From Cribrihabitans_A pelagius (GTDB lineage Bacteria; Pseudomonadota; Alphaproteobacteria; Rhodobacterales; Rhodobacteraceae): DNA of 64,000 nucleotides. The notes under the pieces were generated by a model. The model did no database searches, was not told the origin of the DNA, and saw nothing but the letters and a program-made list of their open reading frames with translations. The stretch covers positions 1-64,000 of the forward strand of contig NZ_JBMERR010000020.1 of NCBI RefSeq assembly GCF_048820915.1. Direction: 5' to 3'. Positions 8,287 through 17,456 of this stretch are shown here, piece by piece; position 1 is the stretch's first letter; each line of letters starts with the position of its first letter. The position numbers and the translations under genes are program-made.

Positions 8287-11079
8287 TTAGAAATGCGCCG
8301 AGCGGGTTCCCTCGGGCTTTTCCACCGGCGGGGCGAACTTGGTCAGGTCGATGCCCTCGACGGCGGATTTGTATTCCTCCGTGCTGGGCGTCCGGCCCAG
8401 GATCGCGGAGAGCACCACCACCGGGGTCGAGGCGAGCAGCGATTCACCCTTCTTCTCGGCCGAGTCTTCCACCACGCGGCCCTGGAACAGGCGCGTCGAG
8501 GTGGCCAGAACCGTGTCGCCCTTGGCGGCCTTCTCCTGGTTGCCCATGCAGAGGTTGCAGCCCGGGCGCTCGAGATAAAGGATGTTCTCGTACTCGGTGC
8601 GCGCGCTGCTCTTGGGGAACAGATCGTCGAACTCAAAGCCCGAGTACTTCTGCAGGATTTCCCAGTCGCCCTCGGCCTTCAGCTCGTCGATGATGTTGTA
8701 GGTCGGCGCGGCGACCACCAGCGGCGCCTTGAACTCCACCTTGCCGTTGGCATTCTCCAGATTGCGCAGCATCTGGGCGACGATCTTCATGTCGCCCTTG
8801 TGCACCATGCAGGAGCCGACAAAGCCCAGGTCCACCTTCTTGTCCGCACCGTAGTAGGACACGGGGCGGATGGTGTCGTGGGTGTAACGGCGCGAGGGAT
8901 CGGCGTTGTTCACGTCCGGGTCGGCGATCATCGGTTCGACGATCTGGTCAAGGTCGACCACCACCTCGGCAAAGTACTTCGCGTTGGCATCGGGCTTCAG
9001 CGCGGGCTTCTCGCCCGATTTGATCTCCGCGATGCGCTTGTCGGCCTTCGCGATCAGCCCGGCCAGCGTGCCGGCGGTGTTGTCCATGCCCTTGCCGATC
9101 ATCACCTGGATACGCGACTTGGCCAGCTCCAGCGAGCCCACCAGCGTCTCGTCGTTGGAGATGCAGATGGAGGCCTTGGCCTTCATCTCGGCAGTCCAGT
9201 CGGTGAAGGTGAAGGCCTGGTCGGCCAGGAGGGTGCCGATGTGGACCTCGATCACGCGGCCCTGGAACACGTTGTCGCCGTGCTGCTGCAGCATCTGCGC
9301 CTGGGTGGCGTGCACCACGTCGCGGAAGTCCATGTGCGGGGCCATCTGGCCCTTGAAGGTCACCTTGACCGAGTCCGGGACCGGCATGGTGGCCTCACCC
9401 GTCGCCAGCGCCAGCGCCACGGTGCCGGAATCGGCGCCAAAGGCCACGCCCTTCGACATGCGCGTATGAGAGTCGCCGCCGATGGTGATGTCCCAGTCGT
9501 CCACGGTGATGTCGTTGAGCACCTTGTGGATCACGTCTGTCATCGAGTGATAAACGCCCTTCGGGTCGCGCGCAGTGATCAGGCCGAAGTCGTTCATGAA
9601 CTGCATCAGGCGCGGGATGTTGGCCTGCGCCTTCTTGTCCCAGACCGAGGCGGTGTGGCAGCCGGACTGATAGGCGCCGTCCACGGTTGGGGAGATGACG
9701 GTGGCCGCCATCGCTTCCAGCTCCTGCGCCGTCATCAGGCCGGTGGTGTCCTGGCTGCCCACGATGTTGACCTTCACCCGCACGTCCGAGCCCGCGTGCA
9801 GCGGCTTGCTGCTGGTCACGCCAACTGCGTTCTTGTTGAAGATCTTCTCCACCGCGGTCAGGCCCTGGCCGTCGTGCGACACTTCCTTGGAGGGGGCAAA
9901 GACCGGCGCCGGCTCCACGCCGAGCGTTTCGGCGGCAAAGCTCTGCAGCTTCTTGCCGAAGACCACGGCGTAGGAGCTGCCCGCCTTCATGAACTCCATC
10001 TTCTGCGGGGTGAAGGCGGAGGACACGTCGGCCAGCTCTTCGTCATCTGCTTCGGAGTAGAGCTTCTGGTCCTTGGTGTTGATCGTCAGCACCGTGCCGG
10101 TGGCGACGGAATATTTCTGCTCCAGCACCGGGTTGCCGTCGTTGTTGAGGATCGGTTTGCCTTCGCCGTCCACCTTCTTCACCCAGTTCTTGAGGTCCAG
10201 GCCGATGCCGCCGGTCACGCCCACGGTGGTGAGGAAGATCGGCGAGATGCCGTTGGTGCCCGCAACGATCGGCGCGTAGTTCACGAAGGGCACATAGGGG
10301 CTGGCCTTCTTGCCGGTCCAGAGCGCCACGTTGTTCACGCCCGACATCCGCGAGGAGCCCACGCCCATGGTGCCCTTTTCGGCGATCAGCATCACGCGCT
10401 TGTCCGGGTGCTGCAGCTTCAGCGCCTCGATTTCCTTCTGCGCCGCTTCCGAAATCATGCACTTGCCATGCAGCTCGCGGTCGGAGCGCGAATGCGCCTG
10501 GTTGCCGGGCGACAAGAGATCGGTGGAGATATCGCCTTCGGCGGCGATGTAGGTCACCACCTTGATTTCTTCCTCGACCTCGGGAAGCTTGGTGAAGAAC
10601 TCGGCTTGGGCGTAGCTCTCCAGCACGTCCCTGGCGACTGCATTGCCGGCCTCAAGGGCCGCCTTCAGCCGCGCCATGTCCGCATCATAGAGGAAGACCT
10701 GCGTCTTCAGCACGTCGCCTGCCTGCGCCGCGATGGCGGCATCTTCGCCCAGTGCCAGATCCAGCAGGACCTCGACGGAGGGCCCGCCCTTCATGTGCGA
10801 CAGCAGTTCGAAGGCGAAGGCAGGGGTGATTTCCGACACAACCGCGCCGCCGAGGATGATCTTTTTGAGGAACGCCGCCTTGACCCCGGCAGCGCTGGTG
10901 GTGCCGGGCAGGGTGTTGTAGATGAAGAAGCCGAGCGAGTCCTTGCGGTGCGCGTTGCCTTCATCCTCGATCTGCGCGATCAGCTCGGCAACCAGTGCGC
11001 CGTCGTCGATGGGCTTGGGGTGCAGGCCTTCGCCTTTGCGCGTTTCGATTTCGGTCAGGTAGTCTGTGTAAAGGCTCAT
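8287..11079 (-). CDS. acnB: Aconitate hydratase B (also 2-methylisocitrate dehydratase)
   Basis: 930 aa, the length of AcnB. It has the AcnB-specific N-terminal helical HEAT-like domain, then the swivel domain and the catalytic domains. Iron-sulphur cysteines are visible in GFVGSCMVHKG and in RPGCNLCMGNQ. Other hallmarks are GGDSHTRMSKGVAFGADSG, SGCHTASVW and the near-terminal ATSTRLFQGR segment. It interconverts citrate and isocitrate in the cytosolic TCA cycle and can also act in the methylcitrate cycle. It is a single gene; 205 bp separate it from cobA upstream on the same strand, enough for its own promoter. In that gap GGTATACC (11168-11175) is a small palindrome, function unknown. Confidence 0.95.
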   Translation of the reverse strand: MSLYTDYLTEIETRKGEGLHPKPIDDGALVAELIAQIEDEGNAHRKDSLGFFIYNTLPGTTSAAGVKAAFLKKIILGGAVVSEITPAFAFELLSHMKGGPSVEVLLDLALGEDAAIAAQAGDVLKTQVFLYDADMARLKAALEAGNAVARDVLESYAQAEFFTKLPEVEEEIKVVTYIAAEGDISTDLLSPGNQAHSRSDRELHGKCMISEAAQKEIEALKLQHPDKRVMLIAEKGTMGVGSSRMSGVNNVALWTGKKASPYVPFVNYAPIVAGTNGISPIFLTTVGVTGGIGLDLKNWVKKVDGEGKPILNNDGNPVLEQKYSVATGTVLTINTKDQKLYSEADDEELADVSSAFTPQKMEFMKAGSSYAVVFGKKLQSFAAETLGVEPAPVFAPSKEVSHDGQGLTAVEKIFNKNAVGVTSSKPLHAGSDVRVKVNIVGSQDTTGLMTAQELEAMAATVISPTVDGAYQSGCHTASVWDKKAQANIPRLMQFMNDFGLITARDPKGVYHSMTDVIHKVLNDITVDDWDITIGGDSHTRMSKGVAFGADSGTVALALATGEATMPVPDSVKVTFKGQMAPHMDFRDVVHATQAQMLQQHGDNVFQGRVIEVHIGTLLADQAFTFTDWTAEMKAKASICISNDETLVGSLELAKSRIQVMIGKGMDNTAGTLAGLIAKADKRIAEIKSGEKPALKPDANAKYFAEVVVDLDQIVEPMIADPDVNNADPSRRYTHDTIRPVSYYGADKKVDLGFVGSCMVHKGDMKIVAQMLRNLENANGKVEFKAPLVVAAPTYNIIDELKAEGDWEILQKYSGFEFDDLFPKSSARTEYENILYLERPGCNLCMGNQEKAAKGDTVLATSTRLFQGRVVEDSAEKKGESLLASTPVVVLSAILGRTPSTEEYKSAVEGIDLTKFAPPVEKPEGTRSAHF

Positions 11080-11284
11080 GGCTGTCCCGGCTAGTAAGCG
11101 TTGAAAGGTTGGCGCACCGGGCCTCAGAAGGCAGTTTGCGAACCCGGTTGCGCCGTTTGTATGCGGCGGTATACCAAACGCTTCCGCATTGCAAGGTGTT
11201 CAGCGATGGCAGTTTGCCACACCGGCCCGCGCCGAGGCAGTTCCGCCAGACTTGGGACAGACAGGTCCGGCGTCGGCCGCGGGC

Positions 11285-12043
11285 TCAGCCGCCCGCCGCC
11301 GCCATCCGCGCTGCAGCGGTTTTTGGATAGGTCACGATGATCGCGGCGCAGCCCGCGATGTCCTCGCGCGCCATCGCCTCAGGCAGGTCGGCGAGCGGGC
11401 AGATCAGCGTGCGGGCCGTGGGTTTGGAGACATCGGCGGCCACGGTCACCGGGACAGAGGGCGGCAGGCCGATGCGCAACAGCCCCTCGCGCAGCCGGGT
11501 GGCCTGGCCTGCGGACATGTAGAACACCGCCGTTGTCCCGGGCTGCACGTGCCGGGTGCAGTCGGGCAGCGGATCGCCCGCCCGGCAGATTGCGGTGGTC
11601 AGCACCAGCGTGTCCGCAACCCCCCGTTCGGTCAGCGAAATGCCGGTCTGCGCCGCGGCCGCGCAGGCGGCGGTGACGCCAGGCACGATCTCGGCCTCGA
11701 TCCCTGCGGCGCGGGCGGCCTCCAGCTCCTCCGGCAGGCGGCCGAAGATGCCGGGATCGCCGGATTTGAGACGCACCACCCGGCGGCCCTTCAGCGCTTC
11801 GGCGACGATCACCGCGCTGATCTTCTCCTGCGGCCAGGCGTGGGCACCGACGTGTTTGCCGACAAAGACCTTTTTCGCGGTTGCAGGCGCCAGCTCCAGC
11901 ACCTCCGGGTCGACCAGCCGGTCGTAGTAGACGGTCTCCGCCGCCTGCAGCTTGCGGATCGCGCGCAGGGTGAGCAAGTCGCTGGCGCCCGGCCCGGCCC
12001 CGACAAGGGCGAGGGAGCCGCGGGGTGTATCAGTGTCGGTCAT
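11285..12043 (-). CDS. cobA: Uroporphyrinogen-III C-methyltransferase (SUMT)
   Basis: 252 aa from the ATG at 12043, with GGAG 8 bases before it; a TTG start 6 bases further up is less likely. SUMT motifs are visible: LVGAGPGASDLLTLRA (SAM-binding P-loop), VYYDRLV, RLKSGDPGIFGR, and EIVPGVTAACAAAA, then the fifth motif around GTTAVFYMS. It methylates uroporphyrinogen III with two SAM to precorrin-2, the first step to siroheme. It is the last gene of the nitrate-assimilation operon, consistent with providing the siroheme needed by NirB. The single-domain form lacks the CysG oxidase/ferrochelatase part, so that step must come from elsewhere. Confidence 0.9.
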   Translation of the reverse strand: MTDTDTPRGSLALVGAGPGASDLLTLRAIRKLQAAETVYYDRLVDPEVLELAPATAKKVFVGKHVGAHAWPQEKISAVIVAEALKGRRVVRLKSGDPGIFGRLPEELEAARAAGIEAEIVPGVTAACAAAAQTGISLTERGVADTLVLTTAICRAGDPLPDCTRHVQPGTTAVFYMSAGQATRLREGLLRIGLPPSVPVTVAADVSKPTARTLICPLADLPEAMAREDIAGCAAIIVTYPKTAAARMAAAGG

Positions 12044-12054
12044 GCGCAAGTCTC

Positions 12055-14682
12055 CTATTCCGCCGCTTGTCTCAGGCCCTGCCGGTCCACCAGAGCGGCG
12101 ATCTCCGGCCGGCAGGAGCCGCAGTTCGTCCCGGCCTGCAGCGCCGCGCCGATCTCCGCAATGCTGGCGAGGCCGTCTGTTTCGATGGCTTGCAGGATGG
12201 TGTTCACGCCGACGTTGAAGCAGGCGCAGACCACCGGGCCGGGATCGGGCTGATCCGCTGCGGGCAGGCCTGTCAGCGCCGCGGGAGCGCAGGTGCCCGG
12301 CAGCCCCGCCACATACTCCCGCCGCACCGCCACCGGCTCGGGCGCAGTGAACAGCGCCGCGGCGAGGGTGCTGTCCTCATAGAGCGCCAGCCTTGCGCCG
12401 CCGCGGCTGTCGCTCACCATCTGCACCTCGGCGTCCGGCAGGCCGAACATCTCTCGTGCTGCGGCCTCCAGATCGGTCACTTGGGACAGCCCCGCAAGCT
12501 CCGCCCGGTAGCCTGCCGCGCTGCGCGCAACGGCCCAGTACTCCGCTTGCGGCACAATCGGAGCACGGGAGACGGCAAAGCCGTACCAGGCGGCGTCAAA
12601 CCGCGCGGCGGCCACCACAGAGGCCTTGCTCTCGGGCTGGCCCGAGACCGGATCGGTCGCCCCGGCAACCAGCGCAGCAATGCGGGCGCAAGGCGCGGTC
12701 TCGCCGGTCCAGTGGATCGGCGCGAAGAGGTCGCCGGGCTGCACGTCCGTTGTGATGCGTGCGCGCAGGATCGCGGTGCCCTGCGGGCTTTCAAGGCGCA
12801 GGAGGTCCGCCGGTTTCACGCCCAGAGCCTGTGCGTCCTCGGGGTGGATGTCGGCGAAGGGTTCGGCCAGGTGCCCCGACAGGCGCGGCGCAAGGCCGGT
12901 GCGGGTCATCGTGTGCCACTGGTCGCGGATGCGGCCGGTGTTAAGGCGGAAGGGGTAGCGGCGGCCCTGCGCCGCGGCCGGGGGGCGGTGGCGCACGGGC
13001 ACCATCCGTGCCTTGCCATCGGCGTGAAAAAACCGCCCGTCCGCAAAGAACCGCCCGCCCTTTCGCGCGGCACTCACCGGCCAGCGCTGCGGCTGAAACG
13101 CGGCGTAGCCCGCATCCGACAAATTGGCGAGGCCGGAGATATCGAAGTCCAGCCCGAAGTCACCCGCAATGCCTGACAGTGCGGCGTGCTCGCGGAATAT
13201 CTCTGCCGGGTCTTGGTAGTCGAAGGCCTCTGCCCAGCCCATGCGGCGGCCCGCATCGGCGAGAATCTCCCAGTCCGGACGGGCCTGGCCGGGGGCGGGC
13301 AGCACGGCGCGCTGGCGGCTGATGGTGCGGTCGGAGTTGGTGACAGTGCCGTCCTTCTCACCCCAGGCGGCGGCGGGCAGCAGCACATCGGCCAGCCGCG
13401 CGGTATCGGTCGCGGCGGTGATGTCGCTGACGACGGTGAAGTCGCAGGCTTCGAGCGCGGTGCGCACGGCATCGGCCTCGGGCAGGGTGGCGGCGGGGTT
13501 GGTGTGGATGATCCACAGCGCCTTGATGCGGCCGTCGCCTGCGGCGCGGAACATATCCGCCGCCTTCAGCCCCGCGCGTTCGGGCATCGCGGGCGCCTGC
13601 CAGAAATCTAGCACCGCGGCCCGGTGGGCGGGGTTGTCAAGATCCATGTGGCAGGCCAGCATGTTGGCGAGGCCGCCGACCTCGCGCCCGCCCATGGCGT
13701 TGGGCTGGCCGGTGACCGAGAAGGGCCCGCAGCCGGGCTTGCCGATGCGGCCGGTTGCCAGGTGGCAATTCAGGATCGCGTTCACCTTGTCGGTGCCTGA
13801 GGTGGATTGGTTGACCCCCTGGCTGAAGATCGTCACCACCTTATCAGTGCCGCGCCAGAGGTCGCAGAAGGCCGCGATTTCGGCCTCCTCAAGCCCGGTC
13901 ACCGCGGCATCCTCCGTCCGGGCAGCTGCCAGCGCCTCGCCCAGCCCGCCGACATGGCGCAGATACTCCGCATCCAGCGCGCCGCCTTCATAAAGCGCCG
14001 CCAGCAGCCGGTTGAACAGCGCCACATCGCTGCCCGCGCGCAGTTTCAGATGCATGTCCGCCTGATCGCAACTCGCCGTGCGGCGCGGGTCGATCACCAC
14101 CAGTTTGGTGCCGCGCGCCGCGCGGGCGGCCAGGACGCGCTGGTGGAGCACCGGATGGCACCAGGCCAGGTTGGACCCGACCAGCACGATCAGATCCGCC
14201 TGTTCCAGATCGTCATAGGTACCCGGCACGGTATCGGTGCCGAAGGCGCGCTTATGTCCCGCGACGGTAGAGGCCATGCAGAGCCGCGAGTTGGTGTCGA
14301 TATTGGCCGAGCCGAGGAAGCCCTTCATAAGCTTGTTGGCGACATAGTAGTCTTCGGTCAGCATCTGGCCCGAGAGGTAGAAGGCGACACTGTCCGGGCC
14401 ATGCTCTGCCACCGCCTGGCGGAACTTGCCGGCCACCAGGTCCAGCGCGCTGTCCCAATCGGTATCCTGCCCGTTCACCTGCGGGGCCAGCAGGCGGCCC
14501 TCCAGTCCCAGCGTCTCCCCCAGCGCAAGCCCCTTGGAGCAGAGCCGCCCGCGGTTGGCCGGGTGGTCCGGGTCGCCGCGCACCTCCAGCCCGCCCTTGC
14601 CGTCCGGGCGCAGCAGAACACCGCAGCCGGTCCCGCAATAGGGGCAGGCGGAGCGCACTTCTGCCGGAGAGCCGCCCGCCAT
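12055..14682 (-). CDS. nasA: Assimilatory nitrate reductase, catalytic molybdenum subunit
   Basis: 875 aa. The N-terminus carries the [4Fe-4S] cysteines CPYCGTGCGV plus GRLCSKG. It is followed by the bis-MGD molybdopterin domains (YLSGQMLTEDYY, NIDTNSRLCMAS, GSNLAWCHPV, NAMGGREVGGLANML) and the dinucleotide-binding domain near RLNTGRIRDQWHTMTRTG. The C-terminus has a BFD-like [2Fe-2S] domain with CACFNVG and NCGSCRPE, as in Klebsiella NasA-type enzymes. It reduces nitrate to nitrite in the cytoplasm. The start at 14682 overlaps the nirD stop by one base (TGATG). The frame stays open far upstream, but that region is nirD and nirB. Confidence 0.93.
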   Translation of the reverse strand: MAGGSPAEVRSACPYCGTGCGVLLRPDGKGGLEVRGDPDHPANRGRLCSKGLALGETLGLEGRLLAPQVNGQDTDWDSALDLVAGKFRQAVAEHGPDSVAFYLSGQMLTEDYYVANKLMKGFLGSANIDTNSRLCMASTVAGHKRAFGTDTVPGTYDDLEQADLIVLVGSNLAWCHPVLHQRVLAARAARGTKLVVIDPRRTASCDQADMHLKLRAGSDVALFNRLLAALYEGGALDAEYLRHVGGLGEALAAARTEDAAVTGLEEAEIAAFCDLWRGTDKVVTIFSQGVNQSTSGTDKVNAILNCHLATGRIGKPGCGPFSVTGQPNAMGGREVGGLANMLACHMDLDNPAHRAAVLDFWQAPAMPERAGLKAADMFRAAGDGRIKALWIIHTNPAATLPEADAVRTALEACDFTVVSDITAATDTARLADVLLPAAAWGEKDGTVTNSDRTISRQRAVLPAPGQARPDWEILADAGRRMGWAEAFDYQDPAEIFREHAALSGIAGDFGLDFDISGLANLSDAGYAAFQPQRWPVSAARKGGRFFADGRFFHADGKARMVPVRHRPPAAAQGRRYPFRLNTGRIRDQWHTMTRTGLAPRLSGHLAEPFADIHPEDAQALGVKPADLLRLESPQGTAILRARITTDVQPGDLFAPIHWTGETAPCARIAALVAGATDPVSGQPESKASVVAAARFDAAWYGFAVSRAPIVPQAEYWAVARSAAGYRAELAGLSQVTDLEAAAREMFGLPDAEVQMVSDSRGGARLALYEDSTLAAALFTAPEPVAVRREYVAGLPGTCAPAALTGLPAADQPDPGPVVCACFNVGVNTILQAIETDGLASIAEIGAALQAGTNCGSCRPEIAALVDRQGLRQAAE

Positions 14683-15014
14683 CACGCTGCGCTCCGCTTG
14701 CCGATGGCCGCGCCGTCGATCAGGATGCGGCCTGCCTCGACGCGCAGCGGAAAAGTCTCGATCCGGCCCGCGTCGGTACCTTGCGCTTCGCCGGTGTTGA
14801 GGTCGAACACCCAGTTGTGCAGCGGGCAGGTCACGCTTTGTCCGTGCACGATGCCTTCGGACAGCGGCCCGCCCTTGTGCGGGCAGCGGTCGGCGGCGGC
14901 AAACACCTCCGCAGGGCCGGTGCGGAACAGGCCGACGCAGCCCACGGGCGTCTTCACCACCCGGGCCCCGTGCAGCGGGATATCGTCGATGTGGCCGATG
15001 TCGATCCAATTCAT
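14682..15014 (-). CDS. nirD: Nitrite reductase small subunit, Rieske-type
   Basis: 110 aa, with Rieske [2Fe-2S] ligands in CPHKGGPL and CPLHNWVF (Cys-His and Cys-His pairs). It partners NirB in NAD(P)H-dependent reduction of nitrite to ammonium. The start overlaps the nirB stop (ATGA) and the stop overlaps the nasA start, so the three reductase genes are translationally coupled. Confidence 0.93.
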   Translation of the reverse strand: MNWIDIGHIDDIPLHGARVVKTPVGCVGLFRTGPAEVFAAADRCPHKGGPLSEGIVHGQSVTCPLHNWVFDLNTGEAQGTDAGRIETFPLRVEAGRILIDGAAIGKRSAA

Positions 15015-17452
15015 TCCGCAGCCTCCAGTGTGAGATTGGCAAGCGGCGCGTATTGCGCCCGCGTGGTGCTGTCCTGCGCGTGTTCGGCCCAGGGGTCCTT
15101 GCGGTAGACCGATTGCGACAGCTCGAACCGGGCTGCGAGCGCCTTGCGGTTTTCGACGTCATCGACGATCTGCGCCTTGACCCAGTCGAGCCCGACCTTG
15201 GCCAGCCATTTGTAGATCCGGTCCAGGTACTTGGCATTTTCGCGGTAGATCTGGGTCATCGCCGAGATCACCTCGATCGCCTCCTCCTCCGTCGCTACCT
15301 TGCAGAGAAGCTCGGTGCCCTTGATCTCCATGCCGGCCGCGCCGCCGACGTGGATCTCGTAGCCGCTGTCGACACAGACCACGCCAATGTCCTTGCAGGT
15401 GGCTTCGGCGCAGTTGCGCGGGCAGCCGGAGACCGCCAGCTTCAGCTTGTGCGGCGTCCAGGAGCCCCAGAGGTGCTTTTCCAGCTTGATGCCAAGCCCG
15501 GTGCTATCCTGGGTGCCGAAGCGGCAATGATCGGTGCCGACGCAGGTTTTCACGGTGCGCAGGCCCTTGGAATATGCATGGCCCGAGACCAGCCCGGCCT
15601 TGTTCAGATCCGCCCATATATCGGGCAGGTCCTCGCCTTTCACGCCCAGCAGGTCGATGCGCTGGCCGCCGGTGACCTTGACCGTGGGCACATCGTACTT
15701 GTCCGCCGCATCGGCGATGGCGCGCAGCTCCTCCGGGGTAGTGATGCCGCCCCACATGCGCGGCACCACGGAAAAAGTGCCGTCCTTCTGGATGTTGGCG
15801 TGCTTGCGCTCGTTGACAAAGCGGCTTTGCGGATCGTCGCGGTACTCCAGCGGCCAGTCGGCCAGGAGGTAGTAGTTCACCGCCGGACGGCAGACATGGC
15901 AGCCGTTGGGGGTGGTCCAGCCTAGTTCCTGCCAGACCGCGGCCTGGCTCTTCAGCTCCTGCGACTTGATCAGGCGGCGGACGTCCTCGTGGGTGTGGCT
16001 GGTGCAGCCGCAGATCGGCTGGGCCTGGGGTGCGGCGTAGTCATCTCCCAGCGTCACCGACAGGAGCTGTTCCACAAGCCCGGTGCAGGTGCCGCAGGAG
16101 GCCGAGGCCTTGGTCTCAGCGCGGATCGCGCCGAGGTCGGCCGCGCCGCCTTCGATGGCGCTGGTGATCTGTCCCTTGCAGACGCCGTTGCAGCCGCAGA
16201 TCTCCGCCTCAGGCGGCAATGCTGCAACGGCTGACAGAGGGTCCGCGGAGGCCCCCCCCTGAAACGCGGGGCCGAAGATCAGCGTCTCGCGCATCTCGTC
16301 GATTTCGATGCCGTCCTTGATCAGCCCGAAGAACCAGCTCCCGTCGGCGGTGTCGCCATACATCACGGCGCCCACGAGCCGGTCGTCTTCGATGACAAGG
16401 CGCTTGTAGACCCCGCGGGAGGGGTCGCGGAAGACGATGTCCTCGCGCCCCTCAGCTTCCGCGAAATCCCCGGCGCTGAACAAATCGCAACCGGTGACTT
16501 TTAGCTTGGTCGCCAGCTCCTTGACGGTAAAGGCGGCGGGCTGATCCAGCAGGCTGCCCGCCAGCACCTTGGCCTGATCGTAGAGCGGCGCGACGAGGCC
16601 AAAGAGGTGGCCGTCGAATTCGACGCATTCGCCCACCGCATAGATATCCGGGTCCGAGGTCTGCATCTGCGCGTTCACCTCGATGCCGCGCGCCACCTCC
16701 AGATGCGCGTCGGTGGCGAGCCGGGTTTCGGGGCGGATGCCCACCGCCATCACCACTAGATCGGCGCCCAGCGTCTCGCCGCTTTCCAGCAGCACCGCCT
16801 CGGCGCGGTCCCCGCCCAGGATCGCCTTGGTCGAAGCCTGGGTTTTCACGGTGATGCCGCGGGCCTCCAGATCCTTGCGCAGCAGATAGCCCGCGGCCTC
16901 GTCCAGCTGGCGCTCCATCAGGTGCCCCATCAGGTGCAGCACGGTCACGTCCATGCCGCGCTCCTTGAGGCCCGCCGCTGCTTCCAGGCCCAGCAGGCCG
17001 CCGCCGATCACCACCGCCTTGCCGCCCTTGGCGGAGGCTTCGATCATCGCGTTGGTGTCGTCCAAATCGCGGTAGGAGATCACCCCCGGCAGATCGTGCC
17101 CCGGCACAGGGATGATGAAGGGGGCGGAACCGGTGGCGATTACCAGCTTGTCGTAAGGAACATGCCCGTTCTCGCCCTCGACCACCTTCATCTCGGGGTC
17201 GATTTTCACCACATGTTCGCCGAACCGGCAGGTAACGCCGCGTTCCCTGTACCACTCATCCGAATGGGTGATGATTTCCTCATAGGTCTTCTCGCCCGAC
17301 AGCACAGGGCTCAGCATGATGCGGTTGTAGTTGCCGCGCGGCTCGGCGTTGAACAGGGTGATGTCATAGGCGCTGGGGTTTGCGTCGAGCAGATGCTCGA
17401 TCACCCGGCCAGAGGCCATTCCGGCCCCGATGATGACGAGTTTCTTTGTCAT
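15011..17452 (-). CDS. nirB: Nitrite reductase [NAD(P)H] large subunit
   Basis: 813 aa from the ATG at 17452, which has a GGAG-type site; an in-frame TTG lies 18 bases upstream. The FAD/NAD oxidoreductase domain occupies about residues 1-400 (IIGAGMASGRVIEHLL, VIGGGLLGLEAAAG). Two BFD-like [2Fe-2S] regions follow (CGCNGVCKGQI and CGCTSHTHEDVR, with CGTC and CHVCRP). The sulfite/nitrite reductase half comes last, with siroheme-[4Fe-4S] cysteines in GTDHCRFG and SGCPRNCAEATCKD. It catalyses the six-electron reduction of nitrite to ammonium in the cytoplasm. It is coupled to nirD and separated by 4 bp from the transporter ATPase gene upstream. Confidence 0.95.
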   Translation of the reverse strand: MTKKLVIIGAGMASGRVIEHLLDANPSAYDITLFNAEPRGNYNRIMLSPVLSGEKTYEEIITHSDEWYRERGVTCRFGEHVVKIDPEMKVVEGENGHVPYDKLVIATGSAPFIIPVPGHDLPGVISYRDLDDTNAMIEASAKGGKAVVIGGGLLGLEAAAGLKERGMDVTVLHLMGHLMERQLDEAAGYLLRKDLEARGITVKTQASTKAILGGDRAEAVLLESGETLGADLVVMAVGIRPETRLATDAHLEVARGIEVNAQMQTSDPDIYAVGECVEFDGHLFGLVAPLYDQAKVLAGSLLDQPAAFTVKELATKLKVTGCDLFSAGDFAEAEGREDIVFRDPSRGVYKRLVIEDDRLVGAVMYGDTADGSWFFGLIKDGIEIDEMRETLIFGPAFQGGASADPLSAVAALPPEAEICGCNGVCKGQITSAIEGGAADLGAIRAETKASASCGTCTGLVEQLLSVTLGDDYAAPQAQPICGCTSHTHEDVRRLIKSQELKSQAAVWQELGWTTPNGCHVCRPAVNYYLLADWPLEYRDDPQSRFVNERKHANIQKDGTFSVVPRMWGGITTPEELRAIADAADKYDVPTVKVTGGQRIDLLGVKGEDLPDIWADLNKAGLVSGHAYSKGLRTVKTCVGTDHCRFGTQDSTGLGIKLEKHLWGSWTPHKLKLAVSGCPRNCAEATCKDIGVVCVDSGYEIHVGGAAGMEIKGTELLCKVATEEEAIEVISAMTQIYRENAKYLDRIYKWLAKVGLDWVKAQIVDDVENRKALAARFELSQSVYRKDPWAEHAQDSTTRAQYAPLANLTLEAAE

Positions 17453-17456
17453 GGTC

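Noticed and set aside
8017..11094. 1025-codon plus-strand frame opposite aconitase B
   Set aside because: Long only because of GC-rich codon structure of acnB on the other strand; no domain-like content.
12055..15237. Extension of nasA upstream to 15237
   Set aside because: The extra residues overlap nirD and nirB; the ATG at 14682 with TGATG coupling is the real start.
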